A DNA stretch of 64,000 bases, taken from NCBI GenBank assembly GCA_026018925.1, contig JAKSZU010000131.1, positions 434,001 to 498,000 of the forward strand, written 5' to 3'. The number at the start of each line of letters is the position of its first letter. Within the stretch, counting starts at the first letter, position 1. This DNA comes from Tupaia tana. Taxonomy: Eukaryota; Chordata; Mammalia; Scandentia; Tupaiidae. Under the pieces are notes generated by a model. That model was not told the origin of the DNA. It saw only the letters and a list, made by a program, of their open reading frames with translations, and made no database searches. Positions 9,651 through 22,546 of this stretch are shown piece by piece. Both the position numbers and the translations under genes were made by a program.

Positions 9651-12600
9651 CATGAGGAGTCTGCTCAGAGAAGGGCTCAACTCTCCTGCCTGGGAGGAAG
9701 AAGCAGAAGGGATTATTAACAAAACAATAGGAGGAGCTGGGTGCCAGAGAAAAACTTTGCCTTTAAAAAAATTGGAAAAAGGAAAAATTACCAAAAAACA
9801 AAAAATGAGGAGACAGGAGCAGAGAGAGACAGAGATCTCAGAGACACAGAGACAGAGATAGAAGGTCAGAGGGGCTCCCTACCACACTAGCTCTGCTTGC
9901 TGGAGGCTGAATTATGAGTAGAAAATCTTCATTTCTCCTGTTACCTTAAAAATCTAGTTCCCAGTAGCCATGAGGAGTCTGCTCAGAGAAGGGCTCAACT
10001 CTCCTCCTGGGAGGAAGAAGCAGAAGGGATTATAAACAAAACAATAGGAGGAGCTGGGAGCCAGAGAAAAACTTTGGCTTTAAAAAAATCGTAAAAAGGA
10101 AAAATTACCAAAAAAAAAAGTGAGGATACAGGAGCAGAGAGAGTCAGAGACCTCAGAGACACAGAGGCAGAGATAGAAGACCAGAGGGGCTCCCTACCAC
10201 ACTAGCTCTGCTTGCTGGAGGCTGAATTATGAGTAGAGAATCTTCATTTCTCCTGTTCCCTGAACAATCTAGTTCTCAGTAGCCATGAGGAGTCTGCTCA
10301 GAGAAGGGCTCAACTCTCCTGCCTTGGAGGAAGAAGCAGAAGGGATTATTAACAAAACAATAGGAGGAGCTGGGAACCAGAGAAAAACTTTGCCTTTAAA
10401 GAAGTCGTAAAAAGGAAAAATTACCAAAAATAAAATGAGGAGACAGCAGCAGAGAGAGACAGAGACCTCAGAGACACAGAGACAGAGATAGAAGGCCAGA
10501 GGGGCTCCCTACCACACTAGCTCTGGTTGCTGGAGGCTGAATTATGAGTAGAAAATCTTCATTTCTCCTGTTCCCTGAAAAATCTAGTTCCCAGTAGCCA
10601 TGAGGAGTCTGCTCAGAGAAGGGCTCAACTCTCCTGCCTGGGAGGAAGAAGCAGAAGGGATTATTAACAAAACAATAGGAGGAGCTGGGAGCCAGAGAAA
10701 AACTTTGCCTTTAAAAAAATCGTAAAAAGGAAAAATTACCAAAAAAAAAATAAAATGAGGAGAAAGGAGCAGAGAGAGACAGATACCTCAGAGACACAGA
10801 GACAGAGATAGAAGGCCAGAGGGGCTCTCTAGCACACTAACTCTGCTTGCTGGAGGCTGAATTATGAGTAGAAAATCTTCATTTCTCCTCTTCCCTGAAA
10901 AATCTAGTTCCCAGTAGCCATGAGGAGTCTGCTCAGAGAAGGGCTCAACTCTCCTGCTGGGAGGAAGAAGCAGAAGGGATTATTAAGAAAACAATAGGAG
11001 GACCTGGGAGCCAGAGAAAAACTTTGCCTTTAAAAAAGTCATAAAAAGGAAAAATTACCAAAAAAAAAATTAGGAGACAGGAGCAGAGAGAGACAGACAC
11101 CTCAGAGACACAGAGACAGAGATAGAAGGCCAGAGGGGCTCCCGCCCACACTAGCTCTGCTTGCTGGAGGCTGAATTTTGAGTAGAAAATCTTCATTTCT
11201 CCTCTTCCCTGAAAAATCTAGTTCCCAGTAGCCATGAGGAGTCTGCTCAGAGAAGGGCTCAACTCTCCTGCCAGGGAGGAAGAAGCAGAAGGGATTATTA
11301 ACAAAACAATAGGAGGAGCTGGGAGTCAGAGAAAACCTTTGCCTTTAAAAAAGTCATAAAAAGGAAAAATTACCAAAAAAAAATTAGGAGACAGGAGCAG
11401 AGAGAGACAGAGACCTCAGAGACACAGAGACAGAGATAGAAGGCCAGAGGGGCTCCCTACCACACTAGCTCTGCTTGCTGGAGGCTGAATTATGAGTAGA
11501 AAATCTTCATTTCTCCTCTTCCCTGAAAAATCTAGTTCCCAGTAGCCATGAGGAGTCTGCTCAGAGAAGGGCTCAACTCTCCTGCTGGGAGGAAGAAGCA
11601 GAAGGGATTATTAACAAAACAATAGGAGGACCTGGGAGCCAGAGAAAAACTTTGCCTTTAAAAAAGTCATAAAAAGGAAAAATTACCAAAAAAAAAATTA
11701 GGAGACAGGAGCAGAGAGAGACAGACACCTCAGAGACACAGAGACAGAGATAGAAGGCCAGAGGGGCTCCCGACCACACTAGCTCTGCTTGCTGGAGCCT
11801 GAATTTTGAGTAGAAAATCTTCATTTCTCCTCTTCCCTGAAAAATCTAGTTCCCAGTAGCCATGAGGAGTCTGCTCAGAGAAGGGCTCAACTCTCCTGCC
11901 AGGGAGGAAGAAGCAGAAGGGATTATTAACAAAACAATAGGAGGAGCTGGGAGTCAGAGAAAACCTTTGCCTTTAAAAAAGTCGTAAAAAGGAAAAATTA
12001 CCAAAAAAAAATTAGGAGACAGGAGCAGAGAGAGACAGAGACCTCAGAGACACAGAGACAGAGATAGAAGGCCAGAGGGGCTTCCTACCACACTAGCTCT
12101 GCTTGCTGGAGGCTGAATTATGAGTAGAAAATCTTCATTTCTCCTGTTCCCTGAAAAATCTAGTTCCCAGTAGCCATGAGGGGTCTGCTCAGAGAAGGGC
12201 TCAACTCTCCTGCCTGGGAGGAAGAAGCAGAAGGGATTATTAACAAAACAATAGGAGGAGCTGGGAGCCAGAGAAAAACTTTGCCTTTAAAAAAGTCGTA
12301 AAAAGGAAAAATTACCAAAAAAAAAATGAGGAGACAGGAGCAGAGAGAGACAGAGACCTCAGAGACACAGAGACAGAGATAGAAGGCCAGAGGGGCTCCC
12401 TACCACACTAGCTCTGCTTGCTGGAGGCTGAATTATGAGTAGAAAATCTTCATTTCTCCTGTTCCATGAAAAATCTAGTTCCCAGTAGCCATGAGGAGAC
12501 TGCTCAGAGAAGGGCTCAACTCTCCTGCCTGGGAGGAAGAAGCAGAAGGGATTATTAACAAAACAATAGGAGGAGCTGGGAGCCAGAGAAAAACTTTGCC

Positions 12601-15000
12601 TTTAAAAAAATCGTAAAAAGGAAAAATTACCAAAAAACAAAAAATGAGGAGACAGGAGCAGAGAGAGACAGAGACCTCAGAAACACAGAGACAGAGATAG
12701 AAGGCCAGAGGGGCTCCCTACCACACTAGCTCTGTTTGCTGAGGCTGAAATATGAGTAGAAAATCTACATTTCTCCTGTTCCCTGAAAAATCTAGTTCCC
12801 AGTAGCCATGAGGAGTCTGCTCAGAGAAGGGCTCAACTCTCCTGCCTGGGAGGAAGAAGCAGAAGCGATTATTAACAAAACAGTAGGAGGAGCTGGGAGC
12901 CACAGAAAAACTTTGCCTTTAAAAAAATCGTAAAAAGGAAAAATTACCAAAAAAAAATGAGGAGACAGAAGCAGAGAGGGACAGAGACATCAGAGACACA
13001 GAGACAGAGATAGAAGGCCAGAGGGGCTCCCTACCACACTAGCTCTGCTTGCTGGAGGCTGAATTATGAGTAGAAAATCTTCATTTCTCCTGTTCCCTGA
13101 AAAATCTAGTTCCCAGTAGCCATGAGGAGTCTGCTCAGAGAAGGCCTCAACTCTCCTGCCTGGGAGGAAGAAGCAGAAGGGATTATTAACAAAACAATAG
13201 GAGGAGCTGGGAGCCAGAGAAAACTTTGCCTTTAAAAAAGGCATAAAAAGGAAAAATTACCAAAAAAAAATGAGGAGACAGGAGCAGAGAGAGACAGAGA
13301 CCTCAGAGACACAGAGACAGATATAGAAGGCCAGAGGGGCTCCCTACCACACTAGCTCTGCTTGCTGGAGGCTGAATTATGAGTAGAAAATCTTCATTTC
13401 TCCTGTTCCCTGAAAAATCTTGTTCCCAGTAGCCATGAGGAGTCTGCTCAGAGAAGGGCTCAACTCTCCTGCTGTCAGGAAGAAGCAGAAGGGATTATTA
13501 AGAAAACAATAGGAGGACCTGGGAGCCAGAGAAAAACTTTGCCTTTAAAAAAGTCATAAAAAGGAAAAATTACCAAAAAAAAATTAGGAGACAGGAGCAG
13601 AGAGAGACAGACACCTCAGAGACACAGAGACAGAGATAGAAGGCCAGAGGGGCTCCCGACCACACTAGCTCTGCTTGCTGGAGGCTGAATTTTGAGTAGA
13701 AAATCTTCATTTCTCCTCTTCCGTGAAAAATCTAGTTCCCAGTAGGCATGAGGAGTCTGCTCAGAGAAGGGCTCAACTCTCCTGCCAGGGAGGAAGAAGC
13801 AGAAGGGATTATTAACAAAACAATAGGAGGAGCTGGGAGTCAGAGAAAACCTTTGCCTTTAAAAAAGTCGTAAAAAGGAAAAATTACCAAAAAAAAATTG
13901 GGAGACAGGAGCAGAGAGAGACAGAGACCTCAGAGACACAGAGACAGAGATAGAAGGCCAGAGGGGCTACCTACCACATTAGCTCTGCTTGCTGGAGGCT
14001 GAATTATGAGTAGAAAATCTTCATTTCTCCTGTTCCCTGAAAAATATAGTTCCCAGTAGCCATGAGGAGTCTGCTCTGAGAAGGGCTCAACTCTCCTGCC
14101 TGGGAGGAAGAAGCAGAAGGGATTATTAACGAAACAATAGGAGGAGCTGGGAGCCAGAGAAAAACTTTGCCTTTAAAAATGTCGTAAAAAGGAAAAATTA
14201 TCAAAAAAAATGAGGAGACAGGAGCAAAGAGAGACAGAGACCTCAGAGACACAGAGACAGAGATAGAAGGCCAGAGGGGCTCCCTACCACACTAGCTCTG
14301 CTTGCTGGAGGCTGAATTATGAGTAGAAAATCTTCATTTCTCCTCTTCCCTGAAAAATCTAGTTCCCAGTAGCCATGAGGAGTCTGCTCAGAGAAGGGCT
14401 CAACTCTCCTGCTGGGAGGAAGAAGCAGAAGGGATTATTAAGAAAACAATAGGAGGACCTGGGAGCCAGAGAAAAACTTTGCCTTTAAAAAAGTCATAAA
14501 AAGGAAAAATTACCAAAAAAAAATTAGGAGACAGGAGCAGAGAGAGACAGACACCTCAGAGACACAGAGACAGAGATAGAAGGCCAGAGGGGCTCCCGCC
14601 CACACTAGCTCTGCTTGCTGGAGGCTGAATTTTGAGTAGAAAATCTTCATTTCTCCTCTTCCCTGAAAAATCTAGTTCCCAGTAGCCATGAGGAGTCTGC
14701 TCAGAGAAGGGCTCAACTCTCCTGCCAGGGAGGAAGAAGCAGAAGGGATTATTAACAAAACAATAGGAGGAACTGGGAGTCAGAGAAAACCTTTGCCTTT
14801 AAAAAAGTCGTAAAAAGGAAAAATTACCAAAAAAAAATTAGGAGACAGGAGCAGAGAGAGACAGAGACCTCAGAGACACAGAGACAGAGATAGAAGGCCA
14901 GAGGGGCTTCCTACCACACTAGCTCTGCTTGCTGGAGGCTGAATTATGAGTAGAAAATCTTCATTTCTCCTGTTCCCTGAAATATCTAGTTCCCAGTAGC
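9651..15000 (+). repeat. 17-unit duplicated block A2 (period ~5350)
   Basis: The second copy of the preceding block. The switch point lies between 9643 and 9740: left of it the sequence follows the AAATATCTAG unit that also stands at the right end of this block (about 14980), and right of it the sequence follows 4391 onward. Near 15091 the copy stops matching A1 (GGGAGCC instead of GGGTGCC). Confidence 0.85.
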
Positions 15001-16579
15001 CATGAGGAGTCTGCTCAGAGAAGGGCTCAACTCTCCTGCCTGGGAGGAAGAAGCAGAAGGGATTATTAACAAAACAATAGGAGGAGCTGGGAGCCAGAGA
15101 AAAACTTTGCCTTTAAAAAAATCGTAAAAAGGAAAAATTAACAAAAAAATTGAGGAGACAGGAGCAGAGAGAGACAGAGAACTCAGAGACACAGAGACAG
15201 AGATAGAAGGCCAGAGGGGCTCCCTACCACACTCGCTCTGCTTGCTGGAGGCTGAATTAGGAGTAGAAAATCTTCATTTCTCCTGTTCCCTGAAAAATCA
15301 AGTTCCCAGTAGCCATGAGGAATCTGCTCAGAGTAGGGCTCAACTCTCCTGCCTGGGAGGAAGAAGCAGAAGGGATTATTAACAAAACAGTAGGAGGAGC
15401 TGGGAGCCACAGAAAAACTTTGCCTTTAAAAAAATCGTAAATAGGAAAAATTACCAAAAAAAAAAATGGAGAGACAGGAGCAAAGAGAGACAGAGACCTC
15501 AGAGACACAGAGACAGAGATAGAAGGCCAGAGGGGCTCCCTACCACACTAGCTCTGCTTGCTGGAGGCTGAATTATGAGTAGAAAATCTTCATTTCTCCT
15601 CTTCCCTGAAAAATCTAGTTCCCAGTAGCCATGAGGAGTCTGCTCAGAGAAGGGCTCAACTCTCCTGCTGGGAGGAAGAAGCAGAAGGGATTATTAAGAA
15701 AACAATAGGAGGACCTGGGAGCCAGAGAAAAACTTTGCCTTTAAAAAAGTCATAAAAAGGAAAAATTACCAAAAAAAAAATTAGGAGACAGGAGCAGAGA
15801 GAGACAGACACCTCAGAGACACAGAGACAGAGATAGAAGGCCAGAGGGGCTCCCGCCCACACTAGCTCTGCTTGCTGGAGGCTGAATTTTGAGTAGAAAA
15901 TCTTCATTTCTCCTCTTCCCTGAAAAATCTAGTTCCCAGTAGACATGAGGAGTCTGCTCAGAGAAGGGCTCAACTCTCCTGCCAGGGAGGAAGAAGCAGA
16001 AGGGATTATTAACAAAACAATAGGAGGAGCTGGGAGTCAGAGAAAACCTTTGCCTTTAAAAAAGTCGTAAAAAGGAAAAATTACCAAAAAAAAATTAGGA
16101 GACAGGAGCAGAGAGAGACAGAGACCTCAGAGACACAGAGACAGAGATAGAAGGCCAGAGGGGCTCCCTACCACACTAGCTCTGCTTGCTGGAGGCTGAA
16201 TTATGAGTAGAAAATCTTCATTTCTCCTCTTCCCTGAAAAATCTAGTTCCCAGTAGCCATGAGGAGTCTGCTCAGAGAAGGGCTCAACTCTCCTGCTGGG
16301 AGGAAGAAGCAGAAGGGATTATTAACAAAACAATAGGAGGACCTGGGAGCCAGAGAAAAACTTTGCCTTTAAAAAAGTCATAAAAAGGAAAAATTACCAA
16401 AAAAAAATTAGGAGACAGGAGCAGAGAGAGACAGACACCTCAGAGACACAGAGACAGAGATAGAAGGCCAGAGGGGCTCCCGACCACACTAGCTCTGCTT
16501 GCTGGAGGCTGAATTTTGAGTAGAAAATCTTCATTTCTCCTCTTCCCTGAAAAATCTAGTTCCCAGTAGCCATGAGGAG

Positions 16580-19500
16580 TCTGCTCAGAGAAGGGCTCAA
16601 CTCTCCTGCCAGGGAGGAAGAAGCAGAAGGGATTATTAACAAAACCATAGGAGGAGCTGGGAGTCAGAGAAAATCTTTGCCTTTAAAAAAGTCGTAAAAA
16701 GGAAAAATTACCAAAAAAAAATTGGGAGACAGGAGCAGAGAGAGACAGAGACCTCAGAGACACAGAGACAGAGATAGAAGGCCAGAGGGGCTACCTACCA
16801 CATTAGCTCTGCTTGCTGGAGGCTGAATTATGAGTAGAAAATCTTCATTTCTCCTGTTCCCTGAAAAATATAGTTCCCAGTAGCCATGAGGAGTCTGCTC
16901 AGAGAAGGGCTCAACTCTCCTGCCTGGGAGGAAGAAGCAGAAGAGATTATTAACAAAACAATAGGAGGAGCTGGGAGCCAGAGAAAAACTTTGCCTTTAA
17001 AAATGTCGTAAAAAGGAAAAATTATCAAAAAAATGAGGAGACAGGAGCAAAGAGAGACAGAGACCTCAGAGACACAGAGACAGAGATAGAAGGCCAGAGG
17101 GGCTCCCTACCACACTAGCTCTGCTTGCTGGAGGCTGAATTATGAGTAGAAAATCTTCATTTCTCCTCTTCCCTGAAAAATCTAGTTCCCAGTAGCCATG
17201 AGGAGTCTGCTCAGAGAAGGGCTCAACTCTCCTGCTGGGAGGAAGAAGCAGAAGGGATTATTAACAAAACAATAGGAGGACCTGGGAGCCAGAGAAAAAC
17301 TTTGCCTTTAAAAAAGTCATAAAAAGGAAAAATTACCAAAAAAAAAATTAGGAGACAGGAGCAGAGAGAGACAGACACCTCAGAGACACAGAGACAGAGA
17401 TAGAAGGCCAGAGGGGCTCCCGACCACACTAGCTCTGCTTGCTGGAGCCTGAATTTTGAGTAGAAAATCTTCATTTCTCCTCTTCCCTGAAAAATCTAGT
17501 TCCCAGTAGCCATGAGGAGTCTGCTCAGAGAAGGGCTCAACTCTCCTGCCAGGGAGGAAGAAGCAGAAGGGATTATTAACAAAACAATAGGAGGAGCTGG
17601 GAGTCAGAGAAAACCTTTGCCTTTAAAAAAGTCGTAAAAAGGAAAAATTACCAAAAAAAAATTAGGAGACAGGAGCAGAGAGAGACAGAGACCTCAGAGA
17701 CACAGAGACAGAGATAGAAGGCCAGAGGGGCTTCCTACCACACTAGCTCTGCTTGCTGGAGGCTGAATTATGAGTAGAAAATCTTCATTTCTCCTGTTCC
17801 CTGAAAAATCTAGTTCCCAGTAGCCATGAGGGGTCTGCTCAGAGAAGGGCTCAACTCTCCTGCCTGGGAGGAAGAAGCAGAAGGGATTATTAACAAAACA
17901 ATAGGAGGAGCTGGGAGCCAGAGAAAAACTTTGCCTTTAAAAAAGTCGTAAAAAGGAAAAATTACCAAAAAAAAAATGAGGAGACAGGAGCAGAGAGAGA
18001 CAGAGACCTCAGAGACACAGAGACAGAGATAGAAGGCCAGAGGGGCTCCCTACCACACTAGCTCTGCTTGCTGGAGGCTGAATTATGAGTAGAAAATCTT
18101 CATTTCTCCTGTTCCCTGAAAAATCTAGTTCCCAGTAGCCATGAGGAGACTGCTCAGAGAAGGGCTCAACTCTCCTGCCTGGGAGGAAGAAGCAGAAGGG
18201 ATTATTAACAAAACAATAGGAGGAGCTGGGAGCCAGAGAAAAACTTTGCCTTTAAAAAAATCGTAAAAAGGAAAAATTACCAAAAAACAAAAAATGAGGA
18301 GACAGGAGCAGAGAGAGACAGAGACCTCAGAAACACAGAGACAGAGATAGAAGGCCAGAGGGGCTCCCTACCACACTAGCTCTGTTTGCTGAGGCTGAAT
18401 TATGAGTAGAAAATCTACATTTCTCCTGTTCCCTGAAAAATCTAGTTCCCAGTAGCCATGAGGAGTCTGCTCAGAGAAGGGCTCAACTCTCCTGCCTGGG
18501 AGGAAGAAGCAGAAGCGATTATTAACAAAACAGTAGGATGAGCTGGGAGCCACAGAAAAACTTTGCCTTTAAAAAAATCGTAAAAAGGAAAAATTACCAA
18601 AAAAAATGAGGAGACAGAAGCAGAGAGGGACAGAGACATCAGAGACACAGAGACAGAGATAGAAGGCCAGAGGGGCTCCCTACCACACTAGCTCTGCTTG
18701 CTGGAGGCTGAATTATGAGTAGAAAATCTTCATTTCTCCTGTTCCCTGAAAAATCTAGTTCCCAGTAGCCATGAGGAGTCTGCTCAGAGAAGGCCTCAAC
18801 TCTCCTGCCTGGGAGGAAGAAGCAGAAGGGATTATTAACAAAACAATAGGAGGAGCTGGGAGCCAGAGAAAACTTTGCCTTTAAAAAAGTCATAAAAAGG
18901 AAAAATTACCAAAAAAAATGAGGAGACAGGAGCAGAGAGAGACAGAGACCTCAGAGACACAGAGACAGATATAGAAGGCCAGAGGGGCTCCCTACCACAC
19001 TAGCTCTGCTTGCTGGAGGCTGAATTATGAGTAGAAAATCTTCATTTCTCCTGTTCCCTGAAAAATCTTGTTCCCAGTAGCCATGAGGAGTCTGCTCAGA
19101 GAAGGGCTCAACTCTCCTGCTGGGAGGAAGAAGCAGAAGGGATTATTAAGAAAACAATAGGAGGACCTGGGAGCCAGAGAAAAACTTTGCCTTTAAAAAA
19201 GTCATAAAAAGGAAAAATTACCAAAAAAAAAATTAGGAGACAGGAGCAGAGAGAGACAGACACCTCAGAGACACAGAGACAGAGATAGAAGGCCAGAGGG
19301 GCTCCCGACCACACTAGCTCTGCTTGCTGGAGGCTGAATTTTGAGTAGAAAATCTTCATTTCTCCTCTTCCGTGAAAAATCTAGTTCCCAGTAGGCATGA
19401 GGAGTCTGCTCAGAGAAGGGCTCAACTCTCCTGCCAGGGAGAAAGAAGCAGAAGGGATTATTAACAAAACAATAGGAGGAGCTGGGAGTCAGAGAAAACC

Positions 19501-22500
19501 TTTGCCTTTAAAAAAGTCGTAAAAAGGAAAAATTAACAAAAAAAATGAGGAGACAGGAGCAGAGAGAGACAGAGACCTCAGAGACACAGAGACAGGGATA
19601 GAAGGCCAGAGGGGCTCCCTACCACACTCGCTCTGCTTGCTGGAGGCTGAATTAGGAGTAGAAAATCTTCATTTCTCCTGTTCCCTGAAAAATCAAGTTC
19701 CCAGTAGCCATGAGGAATCTGCTCAGAGTAGGGCTCAACTCTCCTGCCTGGGAGGAAGAAGCAGAAGGGATTATTAACAAAACAGTAGGAGGAGCTGGGA
19801 GCCACAGAAAAACTTTGCCTTTAAAAAAATTGTAAATAGGAAAAATTACCAAAAAAAAAATGGAGAGACAGGAGCAAAGAGAGACAGAGACCTCAGAGAC
19901 ACAGAGACAGAGATAGAAGGCCAGAGGGGCTCCCTACCACACTAGCTCTGCTTGCTGGAGGCTGAATTATGAGTAGAAAATCTTCATTTCTCCTCTTCCC
20001 TGAAAAATCTAGTTCCCAGTAGCCATGAGGAGTCTGCTCAGAGAAGGGCTCAACTCTCCTGCTGGGAGGAAGAAGCAGAAGGGATTATTAACAAAACAAT
20101 AGGAGGACCTGGGAGCCAGAGAAAAACTTTGCCTTTAAAAAAGTCATAAAAAGGAAAAATTACCAAAAAAAAAAATTAGGAGACAGGAACAGAGAGAGAC
20201 AGACACCTCAGAGACACAGAGACAGAGATAGAAGGCCAGAGGGGCTCCCGACCACACTAGCTCTGCTTGCTGGAGGCTGAATTTTGAGTAGAAAATATTC
20301 ATTTCTCCTCTTCCGTGAAAAATCTAGTTCCCAGTAGCCATGAGGAGTCTGCTCAGAGAAGGGCTCAACTCTCCTGCCAGGGAGGAAGAAGCAGAAGGGA
20401 TTATTAACAAAACAATAGGAGGAGCTGGGAGTCAGAGAAAACCTTTGCCTTTAAAAAAGTCGTAAAAAGGAAAAATTACCAAAAAAAAATTGGGAGACAG
20501 GAGCAGAGAGAGACAGAGACCTCAGAGACACAGAGACAGAGATAGAAGGCCAGAGGGGCTACCTACCACATTAGCTCTGCTTGCTGGAGGCTGAATTATG
20601 AGTAGAAAATCTTCATTTCTCCTGTTCCCTGAAAAATATAGTTCCCAGTAGCCATGAGGAGTCTGCTCAGAGAAGGGCTCAACTCTCCTGCCTGGGAGGA
20701 AGAAGCAGAAGGGATTATTAACAAAACAATAGGAGGAGCTGGGAGCCAGAGAAAAACTTTGCCTTTAAAAATGTCGTAAAAAGGAAAAATTATCAAAAAA
20801 ATGAGGAGACAGGAGCAAAGAGAGACAGAGACCTCAGAGACACAGAGACAGAGATAGAAGGCCCGAGGGGCTCCCTACCACACTAGCTCTGCTTGCTGGA
20901 GGCTGAATTATGAGTAGAAAATCTTCATTTCTCCTCTTCCCTGAAAAATCTAGTTCCCAGTAGCCATGAGGAGTCTGCTCAGAGAAGGGCTCAACTCTCC
21001 TGCTGGGAGGAAGAAGCAGAAGGGATTATTAAGAAAACAATAGGAGGACCTGGGAGCCAGAGAAAAACTTTGCCTTTAAAAAAGTCATAAAAAGGAAAAA
21101 TTACCAAAAAAAAAATTAGGAGACAGGAACAGAGAGAGACAGACACCTCAGAGACACAGAGACAGAGATAGAAGGCCAGAGGGGCTCCCGACTACACTAG
21201 CTCTGCTTGCTGGAGCCTGAATTTTGAGTAGAAAATCTTCATTTCTCCTGTTCCCTGAAAAATCAAGTTCCCAGTAGCCATGAGGAGTCTGCTCAGAGAA
21301 GGGCTCAACTCTCCTGCCAGGGAGGAAGAAGCAGAAGGGATTATTAACAAAACAATAGGAGGAGCTGGGAGTCAGAGAAAACCTTTGCCTTTAAAAAAGT
21401 CGTAAAAAGGAAAAATTACCAAAAAAAAATTAGGAGACAGGAGCAGAGAGAGACAGAGACCTCAGAGACACAGAGACAGAGTTAGAAGGCCAGAGGGGCT
21501 TCCTACCACACAAGCTCTGCTTGCTGGAGGCTGAATTATGAGTAGAAAATCTTCATTTCTCCTCTTCCCTGAAAAATCTAGTTCCCAGTAGCCATGAGGA
21601 GTCTGCTCAGAGAAGGGCTCAACTCTCCTGCCTGGGAGGAAGAAGCAGAAGGGATTATTAACAAAACAATAGGAGGAGCTGGGAGCCAGAGAAAAACTTT
21701 GCCTTTAAAAAAGTCGTAAAAAGGAAAAATTACCAAAAAAAAATGAGGAGACAGGAGCAGAGAGAGACAGAGACCTCAGAGACACAGAGACAGAGATAGA
21801 AGGCCAGAGGGGCTCCCTACCACACTAGCTCTGCTTGCTGGAGGCTGAATTATGAGTAGAAAATCTTCATTTCTCCTGTTCCCTGAAAAATCTAGTTCCC
21901 AGTAGCCATGAGGAGACTGCTCAGAGAAGGGCTCAACTCTCCTGCCTGGGAGGAAGAAGCAGAAGGGATTATTAACAAAACAATAGGAGGAGCTGGGAGC
22001 CAGAGAAAAACTTTGCCTTTAAAAAAATCGTAAAAAGGAAAAATTACCAAAAAACAAAAAATGAGGAGACAGGAGCAGAGAGAGACAGAGACCTCAGAAA
22101 CACAGAGACAGAGATAGAAGGCCAGAGGGGCTCCCTACCACACTAGCTCTGTTTGCTGAGGCTGAATTATGAGTAGAAAATCTACATTTCTCCTGTTCCC
22201 TGAAAAATCTAGTTCCCAGTAGCCATGAGGAGTCTGCTCAGAGAAGGGCTCAACTCTCCTGCCTGGGAGGAAGAAGCAGAAGCGATTATTAACAAAACAG
22301 TAGGAGGAGCTGGGAGCCACAGAAAAACTTTGCCTTTAAAAAAATCGTAAAAAGGAAAAATTACCAAAAAAAAATGAGGAGACAGAAGCAGAGAGGGACA
22401 GAGACATCAGAGACACAGAGACAGAGATAGAAGGCCAGAGGGGCTCCCTACCACACTAGCTCTGCTTGCTGGAGGCTGAATTATGAGTAGAAAATCTTCA

Positions 22501-22546
22501 TTTCTCCTGTTCCCTGAAAAATATAGTTCCCAGTAGCCATGAGGAG
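16580..22546 (+). repeat. 19-unit duplicated block B1 (period ~5967)
   Basis: Landmarks recur 5967-5969 bp further on across the whole block: 16795/22762 (T2), 17223/23190 (T4), 18404/24371 (T1), 19626/25593 (T3), 20563/26531 (T2) and 22171/28140 (T1). Rare shared changes include AAAACCATAGG (about 16640/22607), AGTAGGATGAGC (about 18535/24502) and GACAGGGATAG (about 19592/25560). The block carries two T1 units 12 units apart. Confidence 0.87.
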
